From NCBI GenBank assembly GCA_039029535.1, contig JBCCFW010000264.1, forward strand, positions 1-6,903: a stretch of 6,903 bases of DNA. Direction: 5' to 3'. The notes below the pieces were generated by a model. It saw only the letters and a program-made list of their open reading frames with translations, ran no database searches and was not told the DNA's origin. Positions within the stretch are counted from its first letter, which is position 1, and each line of letters begins with the position of its first letter. The DNA comes from JBCCFW01 sp039029535. GTDB taxonomy: Bacteria > Acidobacteriota > JBCCFW01. Below are positions 1-6,603 of the stretch, piece after piece. The position numbers and the translations under genes are program-made.

Positions 1-1
1 C

Positions 2-2887
2 AACACCGCCTGCGCCGTCCCCGACGTCCGCGCCTGCTTCGGTGCGAGCCCAGCGGCCGCCATCGAGGTCCAGGGCGGTCAGCTCGTCTGCGTGGGCACC
101 GAGGGCGACACGGTCGAGTTCCTGCTCGATGCCAGTGACACCGAGACGCTGGGCACGACCATCCAGCGGTTCTGCTGGACGGCCACGGCCGGCACCTTCG
201 TCGAGTCCGGCCTGCCCTTCCACTGCGACTCGGTGCCCACCGCGCGGCTGCGCCTGGGCGAGCAGGCTGGACGTCGCCAGCTCGTCGCCACGCTCTCGGT
301 CACCAACGACCTGAGCTGCAGCGACTCCAGCACCGTCAACCTCGTCACCGAGAGCGACCCGATCATCCTCGAGTCTCGCGGCGCCCAGTCGCAGGTCTGC
401 CTCGGCGAGAGCATCGACTTCATCGGCCGCGCGGCCGACACCTTCTCCGGCTCCAACCGCGTCACCCTGCAGTGGGACTTCGACATCGACGTCGACTCCG
501 ACGACAACGACGTCAACGACGACGACGTCGACGCCGAGGTCGTGGTGGTGTCCGGTCAGATCGGCGTGGTGAGCCACACCTACGACCGCAGCGGCATCAA
601 GACCGCGCTCATGACGGCCATCGGCGAGAACAGCGACTGCTCGGTCCAGGAGATGACTCAGGTCCAGGTCATCACCAGCCCGATCATCGGCTCGCTGCGT
701 CGCCCCGCGACGACCTGTCCGGGCGACGTCGAGGTGTTCAGCGTCGCGGCAGTCTCGGGCGTCGAGCCGCTGACCTTCTCCTGGGACTTCGACATCGCGT
801 TCGACTCCGACGGCAACGGCATCCCCGACGACGACCGTCAGGCCACGGGCATGCGCACCGAGTGGGCCTACCCGGTTCCCGGCATCTTCGAGATCGGCGT
901 CACGGTGCGCAGCGCCGCCAACTGCGAGTTCACGCGCAACGCGACGGTCAACGTCGTCGAGCCGCCGGTCCCCGGCTTCGTGAGCGACACGCCTCGGTGC
1001 AACGACACCATCGTCAGCTTCGAGAGCACGGCCACGGGCACGCCACCGCTGCTCATCAGCTGGGACCTCGGTGACGACAGCCCGACCGAGACCGGTGACG
1101 AGTTCACCCACGTCTACGACGAGCCGGGCACCTACCGCATCACCCAGACGATCCGGGACGGCAACGGCTGCACGAGCACCTTCTCCGAGGACATCGTCGT
1201 GACCGACGTCGACCTCGTGATTCAGGCTGCCATCCTGTCCGACGGCCTCAACGGCGGTCCCGGGAACGGCAACGGCAACGGCTTCGCCGAGCCGGGTGAG
1301 AACCTCGTGCTGCAGCTCGAGATCGAGAACACCGGCACGGCCGACGCCGAGCTGGTGACCGCCGGCCTGCGGGTCCTCCGCCCCACCGGCAGCGCCTTCC
1401 TCATCGACGCCGACAGCGACCTCGGCACCATCCCCGCCGGCACCACCCGAACCATCCAGACCGACCTGGAAGTGCTGCTCGATCCGCGTCTGCCCTGCGG
1501 CAACCAGCTCGAGCTCGCGGTGGACCTCAGCGCCTTTGGCAGCAACGGCTGCAACCGCACGCGCAGCTTCGTCTACAACGTCGGCCAGCCCCAGCTCCTG
1601 CTTCCCGGCACGCGTGACGAGCTGGCGAGCCGCGGCGCCCAGACGGCAGGTCCGGTGAGCGTCACCGGCAACGCCAGTCAGTTCCTGGCCGTCTTCGTCG
1701 ACCAGTCCATCGCAGGCTTGCAGGTCCATCTCACGCGCCTGTCCCTCATCGGCCTGCCCAGCAGCGCCCCGGCGCAGATCAGCTTCTCCTCGACCACGCC
1801 CGCCGGTCCTCGCATCGCCTGGGCCGACGACCCCATGCAGTTTGGCGTGAGCTGGACCGACAGCTCCCCCACCGTCGTGTCGCGGGCGCTGTTCAGCCTG
1901 ATGGACTCCACCGGCGCGCTCATCGGACCGCCCCTGCTGCTTGGTGACGACAACGCTCTCGACGCGGACGTCGCGTGGACCGACGCCGGCTGGATCATCG
2001 GCTGGAGCGAGGCTCCCCGGGATCTGCCCGACCGCACGCGCGCGCGGCTCGTGTCCCACGAGCGCGAGGCCCTCACCGAAGGGCTCATCTTCGGCAACGC
2101 CGAGGACCACTCCGTGCAGGTCGCCTCGACCGGTCCGACCTGGGGCGCGGTCAGCCTCCGCCCCATCGGCGGAGCCGAGGAGCTCACGTTCCGACTCTTC
2201 AACAGCGTCGCGCCCGCCGCCTGGATTCCACTGGCCACGCGCATTCTCGGAGTCAGCGCCGATCAGCTCCCGGCCATCGCCGCGCTGGGCAGCAACTACC
2301 TCGTGTCCTGGGAGGACACCTCCGGCCGCGTGCAGCTCGCGACCTTCTCCGCCACCGGCGCCCTCCTGCGGCAGGTCGACCTCGGACCGGGCAACGATCC
2401 AGCGCTGGCCGCCACACGCGAGGTCGGCGTCATCAGCTTCGAGCGCGACGGCGCGCTGCGGACCCTGCCGGTCGCCGCCAATGGCTCGGCCTTCGGAACC
2501 GAGCTGGTCATTCAAGACTTCTCCGGCAACACGCCGACCCTTCCGGCGGTCGCTGCCGGTGGCAGCGGCCTGTTCCTCTCCGGCTGGCTCTCCGACGAGG
2601 ACGTGCGAGTGCGCACGATCAGCCCGGCGGCCGGCGGCCCTTGCCTCGTGCAGGGGCTCGGTGACCTCACCGGCGACGGCACGCTCACCATCGCCGACGT
2701 CGTCCTGGCCCTGCGAGCGGCGGTCGGGCTCGAGCCGATCACGCCGGAGCTGCTGGCCATCGGCGACCTCGCTCCCGGCATCCGGGCCGGCAGCCAGCAC
2801 CGTCCGGTGGGCAACGGCGTCATCGACATCGGCGACGTGGTCGTCCTGCTCAACGCGGCCGTGGGCCTGGTCGAGCTGACTCCCTGA
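2..2887 (+). CDS. Secreted PKD-repeat / beta-propeller-like protein with C-terminal dockerin-like module (5' partial)
   Basis: The reading frame is open from base 2 to the TGA at 2885-2887 (961 codons seen), so the N-terminus and any signal peptide lie outside the window; the GTG at 92 is internal, not a convincing start. Numbering from base 2, four PKD-like beta-sandwich repeats cover about residues 20-400: the fourth is classical (WDLGDD near 354, then HVYDEPGTYRI), while the second and third carry WDFDI followed by Asp-rich, probably calcium-binding loops (158 and 261 onward). A module with NGNGNG..EPGE follows (about 405-530), typical of extracellular beta-sandwich linkers. Residues about 550-880 hold repeated strands of the type IAWxD/LVSWED, suggesting a beta-propeller. 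The end (887-961) has two dockerin-like halves, D888-L-T-G-D-G and G937-N-G-V-I-D, each followed by a D-V-V..L helix. The protein is therefore likely exported and acts at the surface or outside the cell, in adhesion or scaffolding. No catalytic domain is visible, and its exact role is unknown. Confidence 0.88.
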   Translation, partial: NTACAVPDVRACFGASPAAAIEVQGGQLVCVGTEGDTVEFLLDASDTETLGTTIQRFCWTATAGTFVESGLPFHCDSVPTARLRLGEQAGRRQLVATLSVTNDLSCSDSSTVNLVTESDPIILESRGAQSQVCLGESIDFIGRAADTFSGSNRVTLQWDFDIDVDSDDNDVNDDDVDAEVVVVSGQIGVVSHTYDRSGIKTALMTAIGENSDCSVQEMTQVQVITSPIIGSLRRPATTCPGDVEVFSVAAVSGVEPLTFSWDFDIAFDSDGNGIPDDDRQATGMRTEWAYPVPGIFEIGVTVRSAANCEFTRNATVNVVEPPVPGFVSDTPRCNDTIVSFESTATGTPPLLISWDLGDDSPTETGDEFTHVYDEPGTYRITQTIRDGNGCTSTFSEDIVVTDVDLVIQAAILSDGLNGGPGNGNGNGFAEPGENLVLQLEIENTGTADAELVTAGLRVLRPTGSAFLIDADSDLGTIPAGTTRTIQTDLEVLLDPRLPCGNQLELAVDLSAFGSNGCNRTRSFVYNVGQPQLLLPGTRDELASRGAQTAGPVSVTGNASQFLAVFVDQSIAGLQVHLTRLSLIGLPSSAPAQISFSSTTPAGPRIAWADDPMQFGVSWTDSSPTVVSRALFSLMDSTGALIGPPLLLGDDNALDADVAWTDAGWIIGWSEAPRDLPDRTRARLVSHEREALTEGLIFGNAEDHSVQVASTGPTWGAVSLRPIGGAEELTFRLFNSVAPAAWIPLATRILGVSADQLPAIAALGSNYLVSWEDTSGRVQLATFSATGALLRQVDLGPGNDPALAATREVGVISFERDGALRTLPVAANGSAFGTELVIQDFSGNTPTLPAVAAGGSGLFLSGWLSDEDVRVRTISPAAGGPCLVQGLGDLTGDGTLTIADVVLALRAAVGLEPITPELLAIGDLAPGIRAGSQHRPVGNGVIDIGDVVVLLNAAVGLVELTP
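2659..2884 (+). other. Dockerin-type-I-like calcium-binding module at the C-terminus of the PKD protein
   Basis: Two tandem F-hand-like halves are visible. The first has the usual calcium loop D888-x-T-G-D892-G-x-L-x-x-x-D899, then VVLALRAAVGL. The second starts with the same GDL but has about ten extra residues before G-N-G-V-I-D942-x-x-D945, followed by VVLLNAAVGL. The duplicated helix ending in AAVGL supports a true repeat. Dockerins bind cohesins in cellulosomes, but dockerin-like ends are also common in large surface proteins of non-cellulolytic bacteria. No cohesin is encoded in this window. Confidence 0.75.
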
Positions 2888-2892
2888 CCCTC

Positions 2893-2918
2893 ACGAGACC
2901 GGCAGCAGCCGGTCTCGT
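2893..2918 (+). terminator. Strong hairpin after the PKD protein gene, probable terminator
   Basis: The 11-base arm ACGAGACCGGC (2893-2903) pairs perfectly with 2908-2918 around the loop AGCA. It begins six bases after the TGA of the PKD gene. No T-run follows, as is often the case in high-GC genomes, so it could be an intrinsic terminator of the U-poor type or an mRNA 3'-end stabiliser. It separates this gene from the sugar transferase starting at 2969, suggesting the two are not one transcription unit. Confidence 0.6.
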
Positions 2919-2968
2919 CGACTCGATTCCCAGGGCGGGCACGTCGCCGCCCTCGGTGAGATGCCGCG

Positions 2969-4408
2969 GTGGCGCGTCGACCCCATCACCTGACCTCCCT
3001 CGAGCTGCTCCGGCTCTTGCTCGAGCACGGCATCACCGTCGGTTATCTCTTCGCGGCGGTGGTGTCGGCGATCGTCTTTCGAGACGAACAGGTCACCCCC
3101 ATGGCCGGCCTCGGCCCATGGCTCGACCTCGCCGCCGTGCCGGACCGGGTGCTCGGTGCCTGGCGCCGGTTCATGACCCACCATCAGGGTCTTCTCTATC
3201 TCTTCACGTGGCTCAGTCTCTTCGCCGCCATCTTCCAGTACGGCCTCTACCTGCACGGGCTCTACGACCGTCGCCCCGTGCGGCGGAAGCGTCAGCGCCT
3301 GCGGCTGCTCATTCAGGGCGGCTTGCTGGCGGCGCTGACCATCTTCCTCATCGACTACTTCGTTCGCCCCGAGGGCATCGGCCGACTGGCGGTCACCTTC
3401 GGCCTGACCGCGACGGTGCTCACGCTCTTCCTGCTGCGCACGGTCCGCAGCGCGCTCTGGCCACGCGAGGGCGAGCGCTTGCTGCTCCTGGGCCACTCCC
3501 CCCAGGCAGCAGAGCTTCTCGACGAGACCCTCCAGGAGCAGACGGGCATCGTCGTCGGTCGCGTGGGTGCCCGTGAGTCCGGCGAGCTGGGACCACCGTG
3601 GATCGGAGACTGGGCCGACCTCCCCCGCCTGCTCGTCGACGACCAGGCGCCGGATCGCTTGCTGCTGGCCGAGGCACCGCAGGCCAGCCTGCTCGAGCCG
3701 CTGGTGGCTGCCCGGCTGTCGGGCATCGGCATCGACACGGTCGGCGGCTTCGCCGAGGGCGTGGCGGGTCAGGTCTTCGAGAAGGCGCCGGGGCTCGAGT
3801 TTCTCACCGAGGCCAGCTCCCGGTCGTACGGGACGACGGTCCGGCTCGCCGAGGTCGTGCTGTCGTTCGTGGGGCTCATCGTGTCAGCGGTGCCGATGGC
3901 GCTGGTCGCGCTCGCCATCAAGATCGGCGGCGGTCGTGGTCCGGTGCTGTTCAGCCAGCAGCGAGTGGGGCTGGCCGGCGCCGAGTTCACCATGTGGAAG
4001 TTCCGCACCATGACCGACGACGCCGAGAAGCACGGCCCGGCCTGGGCCAGCGTCGGGGATCGTCGGATCACCAAGCTCGGCGCCTTCTTGCGCGCGACGC
4101 GACTCGACGAGCTGCCTCAGCTCTACAACATCCTCCGCGGCGACATGTCCTTCGTCGGTCCGCGGCCGGAGCAGCCCTACTTCGTCGAGCAGCTCAAGAA
4201 GAGCCTGCCGAACTACTCGCTCCGCCACCTCGTGCGCCCCGGCCTGACCGGCTGGGCCCAGCTCAAGCTGCGCTACGCGTCGAGCGAGGAAGACTCGCGG
4301 CTCAAGCTCCGCTACGACCTCTTCTACATCAAGCACCGCTCGCCGTACCTGGACGCCGCCATCCTGTTCGACACGGTGCGGGTCGTGCTGCGAGGTCGAG
4401 GCCGCTGA
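2969..4408 (+). CDS. Polyprenyl-phosphate sugar-1-phosphate transferase (exopolysaccharide/O-antigen initiating enzyme, WcaJ/CpsE-like)
   Basis: This 479-residue inner-membrane enzyme is predicted to move a sugar-1-phosphate from a nucleotide sugar to undecaprenyl phosphate, the first step in building a surface polysaccharide repeat unit. Four hydrophobic segments (about 22-37, 75-98, 113-132, 140-156) form the N-terminal membrane part; a soluble nucleotide-binding-like domain (about 163-275, opening LLLLGHSPQAAELL) follows; a fifth membrane segment (294-316) leads into the catalytic sugar-transferase domain. Visible signatures are QQRVG..G..F, K344-F-R-T-M348, the D380-E381 dyad in RLDELPQ (the same DE pair is catalytic in PglC), SFVGPRPE (394-401) and VRPGLTGWAQ (422-431). 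Length matches the large family members with the extra N-terminal domain. The GTG start at 2969 is preceded by GGTGAG at 2955-2960, and fits the domain layout. The sugar specificity cannot be read from the sequence, and no other glycan genes are in the window. Confidence 0.93.
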   Translation: MARRPHHLTSLELLRLLLEHGITVGYLFAAVVSAIVFRDEQVTPMAGLGPWLDLAAVPDRVLGAWRRFMTHHQGLLYLFTWLSLFAAIFQYGLYLHGLYDRRPVRRKRQRLRLLIQGGLLAALTIFLIDYFVRPEGIGRLAVTFGLTATVLTLFLLRTVRSALWPREGERLLLLGHSPQAAELLDETLQEQTGIVVGRVGARESGELGPPWIGDWADLPRLLVDDQAPDRLLLAEAPQASLLEPLVAARLSGIGIDTVGGFAEGVAGQVFEKAPGLEFLTEASSRSYGTTVRLAEVVLSFVGLIVSAVPMALVALAIKIGGGRGPVLFSQQRVGLAGAEFTMWKFRTMTDDAEKHGPAWASVGDRRITKLGAFLRATRLDELPQLYNILRGDMSFVGPRPEQPYFVEQLKKSLPNYSLRHLVRPGLTGWAQLKLRYASSEEDSRLKLRYDLFYIKHRSPYLDAAILFDTVRVVLRGRGR

Positions 4409-4463
4409 CGGTCTCTCGGCTCCGCTTGCGTCTTTTTCCGGGTCGCTCCGTCTCTCTTCGAGC

Positions 4464-4482
4464 ACGACCGGTGATCGGTCGT
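4464..4482. repeat. Short inverted repeat between the sugar transferase and GST genes
   Basis: ACGACCG (4464-4470) and CGGTCGT (4476-4482) form a perfect 7-bp inverted repeat around GTGAT. It lies about 55 bases after the sugar transferase stop and 27 bases before the GST start. A T5 run at 4432-4436 lies upstream of it rather than downstream, so it is not a standard forward terminator. It may be an operator or a leader hairpin; there is nothing else to support either. Confidence 0.3.
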
Positions 4483-4498
4483 CCATCAGCGAGAACAC

Positions 4499-4511
4499 GG
4501 AGCTCCGCGTG
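4499..4511 (+). promoter_or_regulatory. Ribosome binding site and GTG start of the GST gene
   Basis: GGAG at 4499-4502 sits six bases before the GTG at 4509-4511. This spacing decides the start: it places the catalytic cysteine at residue 9, the normal position in an N-terminal thioredoxin-fold GST domain. Confidence 0.65.
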
Positions 4512-5210
4512 CAAGTCGTCAGCCTGAAGATCTGCCCCTTCGTCCAGCGCGTCATCGCCCAGCTCGCGGCCCGCGACGTCGAGCACGAGGTCACCTACAT
4601 CGAGGGTGGCGAGCGACCTGGATGGTTCCTCGACCTCTCCCCCCACGGCCAGGTCCCCGTGCTCGTCACCGACGACGGCGTGTCGCTCTTCGAGTCCGAC
4701 GCCATCGTCGAGTGGATCGACGAGACGCAGGGCCCGCTGCGTCCGGGTCTCTCACCCGAAGAGCGGGCTCACGAGCGCGCGTGGAGCTACCTCGCCACCA
4801 AGAACTACCTCGTGCAGTGCAGCGCGCAGCGGAGCCCGACCCGTGCCACCCTGACCGAGCGCAGCGAGAAGCTCGAGCGGGCCTTCGACACGATCGAGGA
4901 GAAGCTCGGCAAGGGACCCTTCTTCGGCGGTGGAGAGGTGGGACTCGTCGACGTCGCGTGGCTACCGCTGCTGCATCGCAGCGACATCATCGAACGCAAG
5001 ACGGGGCACGACTTCCTCGGCGACCGATCCAAGCTCTCGAGTTGGCGTGAGCGCTTGATGGGCACGGCGCTGGTCGAGGCATCGGTCGCCCCGGACTTCG
5101 AAGACGTGTTCTCCGCCTTCTACCTCTCCGAGGAGACCTTCCTCGGACGGGGCGAAGACGTGGCGAGCGCTTCGTCCAGCAGTGCACCGAAGACCAGCCG
5201 CTGCGGTTGA
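4509..5210 (+). CDS. Glutathione S-transferase family protein, Cys-type (omega/beta-like)
   Basis: The 233-residue cytosolic protein has the two-domain GST layout. The N-terminal thioredoxin-fold domain (about 1-80) contains C9-P-F-x-Q-R-V, the cysteine of Cys-type (omega-class) GSTs that forms mixed disulfides with glutathione; the cis-proline motif Q-V-P50-V-L; and F-E62-S63-D-A-I, the pair that binds the gamma-glutamyl group of glutathione. The rest (about 90-210) is the helical C-terminal domain with GLVDVAWLPLL (about 145-155) in the place of the usual D-x-x-hydrophobic core. A Ser/Gly-rich tail (about 213-233) ends the protein. Cys-type enzymes usually do thiol transfer, dehydroascorbate reduction or deglutathionylation rather than classical conjugation; the substrate here is unknown. 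The gene lies 100 bases after the sugar transferase on the same strand and may be cotranscribed or separate; its end converges with the minus-strand cluster, eight bases apart. Confidence 0.9.
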   Translation: MQVVSLKICPFVQRVIAQLAARDVEHEVTYIEGGERPGWFLDLSPHGQVPVLVTDDGVSLFESDAIVEWIDETQGPLRPGLSPEERAHERAWSYLATKNYLVQCSAQRSPTRATLTERSEKLERAFDTIEEKLGKGPFFGGGEVGLVDVAWLPLLHRSDIIERKTGHDFLGDRSKLSSWRERLMGTALVEASVAPDFEDVFSAFYLSEETFLGRGEDVASASSSSAPKTSRCG

Positions 5211-5221
5211 GCGCAGGCTCA
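5208..5221. other. Shared stop-codon inverted repeat at the convergent gene ends
   Basis: TGAGC (5208-5212) and GCTCA (5217-5221) pair around GCAG. The plus-strand GST stop is the TGA at 5208-5210 and the minus-strand stop is the TGA complementary to 5219-5221, so both stop codons are in the arms. The stem is only five base pairs, too weak to call a bidirectional terminator with confidence. Confidence 0.3.
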
Positions 5222-5527
5222 CTCGTCGCCGAGCGAGGACAACCAACGACGCAGCTCGGGATCCATCAGGGCCGCGTGGAGCTGTTGCCTCCGCTGGTCG
5301 AGCTCGGTGTTCTCATCGTGGAGAGCGACGCCGTCGTCGTGCAGGACCAGGTCGTTGAAGGAGCCGGCCCCACCGAACAATCCGAGCAGTTGCGTCAGGC
5401 CGTGTCGGGGATCGGCCCGGAAGTCAGCGGCGAGGGACTCGAGACGTCTCCCGACATCTGCTTCCCCGCTCTCCCTGAGGTGGGCGACGAGATTCTCGAC
5501 GGCGGCGAGGACCCGCTCTCGGCTCAC
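5219..5527 (-). CDS. Unknown 102-residue protein translationally coupled to yggX
   Basis: The start chosen is the GTG at 5527-5525, which overlaps the TGA of yggX (5526-5524) as GTGA. This arrangement implies translational coupling, and the longer upstream extension in this frame is just an alternate-frame reading of yggX. The protein is soluble, acidic and mostly helical: a first helix RVLAAVENLVAHL (5-17), a second region RRLESLAADF (27-36), then a glycine-rich turn L-F-G-G-A-G-S-F-N-D-L-V-L (50-62) and E-N-x-E-L-D-x-R-R (72-80), ending in a helix that holds W95. The GxGSFNDLVL stretch looks like the signature of a conserved family of unknown function (I have a weak recollection of the DUF6966 type), but I cannot name it with confidence. 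No catalytic residues or metal ligands are evident. The context suggests a function alongside the iron/redox protein encoded just before it. Confidence 0.78.
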   Translation of the reverse strand: MSRERVLAAVENLVAHLRESGEADVGRRLESLAADFRADPRHGLTQLLGLFGGAGSFNDLVLHDDGVALHDENTELDQRRQQLHAALMDPELRRWLSSLGDE

Positions 5528-5811
5528 TCCGGCGGAGGCACGTGCTCCGGCGGGGGCCCGGCGGCCTCGCCCTCGGGGGCGGACGGCAGCTTGAGGTAGC
5601 GGGCCATCTCGTCGTCGAGGAGCGCCTGGTTCTTCGGGATCGAGAGGTCGAGCCGGTACTCGTTGATGATCATGATCTCCTGCCCCATCCAGTCCTGGAA
5701 GCAGGCCTTGCAAGCGTGCTCGAGGATCTCCTCGGCACGGGGGCCAGGAAGCGGTGAAGCGTCGAAGCCCTCGGTCGGGAGCTCGCAGCGCCGGCAGTTC
5801 ACGGTCGGCAT
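5524..5811 (-). CDS. yggX: YggX-like Fe(2+)-trafficking / oxidative-damage protection protein, four-cysteine variant
   Basis: The 95-residue cytosolic protein matches the YggX family in size and in its hallmark C-terminal half: W41-M-x-x-Q-x-x-x-I-N50-E51-x-R-L, followed by L64-L-x-x-E-M69-x-x-Y-L. In enterobacteria YggX is a small protein linked to iron handling and protection of Fe-S clusters from oxidants. The N-terminal half shows E14-G-F..P20-L-P-G-P, also family-like, but it has C6-x-x-C9 and C34-x-x-C37, four cysteines where Escherichia coli YggX has a single conserved one. This is a typical ligand set for a zinc or iron site. A Pro/Glu-rich tail (76-95) is extra. The ATG at 5811 is preceded by GAGG about nine bases upstream on the minus strand. 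The gene lies 44 bases after the exported-protein gene and overlaps the next gene by four bases, so an operon is likely. The family call rests on motif memory, not a search. Confidence 0.82.
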   Translation of the reverse strand: MPTVNCRRCELPTEGFDASPLPGPRAEEILEHACKACFQDWMGQEIMIINEYRLDLSIPKNQALLDDEMARYLKLPSAPEGEAAGPPPEHVPPPE

Positions 5812-5855
5812 CTCAACACACCTCGATCTCGGTCATCGCCCCCGAAGGGACTCGA
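5812..5855 (-). promoter_or_regulatory. 44-base spacer with the yggX ribosome binding site
   Basis: Read on the minus strand, this gap carries GAGG (about 5821-5824), nine bases before the yggX ATG. It is too short to suggest an independent promoter, and I see no clear terminator hairpin, which supports cotranscription of the three minus-strand genes. Confidence 0.4.
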
Positions 5856-6569
5856 CTAGTTCTTGTTGGCCTCGGCTTCGAGCGAGGTCGCTGGGGGCGC
5901 CACCGGCAGGTTGGCGTTGCGCATCCGCTCCTCGCGTCGGCGCCAGGCGCTCTCCCGCATCCGCTTGATGAGCGCGGAGATGTTCACCCCCACGCCTCCG
6001 AGCTGCGAGTCGGGGCCGAGCAGCGGCGACGACGGGGTGCCCACCGCCTCGAGCAGGTCGGTCGCTCCGAGCACCGGCTCGACGTCGTGCTGGACCAGCA
6101 CGCCCGGCTCGGGCTCACCGCCCAGGCCCGCCTGATAGCTCGAGATGAACGACGGACCGCCCGGCAGGGTCGGCGTCTCGGGCAGCGGGGCCACGGTCGC
6201 GCCGATGACCCCGGGCAGCACCCGGATCTTCTTGGCGATGGTCCCCACCGCTCCGGGTCGCCGCGTGCGGACGAGCATCCGGAAGTCGGACTGGTTCGGA
6301 CCGGCCGGCTTGAGCAGGGTGCCGAGCACCGCCCCACCCTCGATCATCGTCAGCGCCTCGGCGCGGCCGACCGTTCGGGACAGGTTCTCGTGGGGGGCGC
6401 GCACGATGATGACGTGCTCCCAGCGACGCACGGCGACCTCGCCAGCGGCCTCTGCCGAGGCCTCGGTCGAGGCGGTCGCGGGGAGCGACACTCCGACGGT
6501 CAAGACCGTCAGGAAAAGCGTCAAGGGGAGGAGGGCGTGGGAGCCGGGCGCTTTCACGAGGACAAGCAT
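5856..6569 (-). CDS. Exported 237-residue protein of unknown function with a ferredoxin-like (ACT/RAM-like) pattern
   Basis: I do not recognise this family. Residues 1-33 look like a Sec signal peptide: a positive start (K6), a hydrophobic core from about 12 to 29 and a cleavable P-A-T-A end at 33, so the protein should be periplasmic or secreted; there is no lipobox cysteine, and in fact there is no cysteine at all. Residues about 50-130 alternate as strand (HVIIVRA 52-58), helix (62-76), strand (81-87), strand (DFRMLVRT 95-102), helix (AVGTIAKKI 107-115), then L-P-G-V-I-G-A-T-V (118-126), the beta-alpha-beta-beta-alpha-beta order of ferredoxin-like folds; the last part recalls ACT or Lrp-type RAM domains. 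After a Pro/Gly-rich region comes a strongly basic helix (about 198-218). The ATG at 6569 has no good ribosome binding site; GTG at 6557 (residue 5) is an alternative. It is the first gene of the yggX cluster as seen here; a functional link is unproven. Confidence 0.75.
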   Translation of the reverse strand: MLVLVKAPGSHALLPLTLFLTVLTVGVSLPATASTEASAEAAGEVAVRRWEHVIIVRAPHENLSRTVGRAEALTMIEGGAVLGTLLKPAGPNQSDFRMLVRTRRPGAVGTIAKKIRVLPGVIGATVAPLPETPTLPGGPSFISSYQAGLGGEPEPGVLVQHDVEPVLGATDLLEAVGTPSSPLLGPDSQLGGVGVNISALIKRMRESAWRRREERMRNANLPVAPPATSLEAEANKN

Positions 6570-6603
6570 GTCACGGGAGCCAGGGGAGCCCCAGCCGCCG
6601 TGA

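Noticed and set aside
92..94. GTG at 92 as the start of the PKD protein
   Set aside because: The frame stays open to the window edge, the preceding residues continue the same repeat style (including cysteines and a V-x-V strand), and no signal peptide follows the GTG.
1264..1281. AACGGC repeated three times as a tandem repeat
   Set aside because: It simply encodes the NGNGNG linker common in extracellular modules and is too short to call a repeat element.
1941..2879. Plus-strand frame of 312 codons inside the PKD protein gene
   Set aside because: It overlaps the real gene in another frame and is dominated by Ser, Pro, Arg and Ala without hydrophobic pattern; it is a third-position GC artefact.
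2891..3496. Minus-strand open frame of 201 codons beginning like a glutamine-rich soluble protein
   Set aside because: It lies opposite the sugar transferase, whose transmembrane pattern and catalytic motifs are clear; the Glu/Gln/Arg-rich translation is a mirror of that gene's codons.
4495..4512. CACGGAG/CTCCGCGTG near-palindrome over the GST ribosome binding site as a thermosensor-like hairpin
   Set aside because: The arms GGAG and CTCC are adjacent with no loop and the outer part needs a two-base bulge, so it cannot fold as drawn.
3884..4594. Minus-strand open frame of 236 codons
   Set aside because: It is antisense to the catalytic half of the sugar transferase and to the GST start, and shows no recognisable motif.
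5528..5713. Upstream extension of the 102-residue minus-strand gene to 5713
   Set aside because: The extra residues are Arg/Pro-rich and are the alternate frame of yggX; the conserved-looking sequence begins just after the GTG at 5527, which overlaps the yggX stop.
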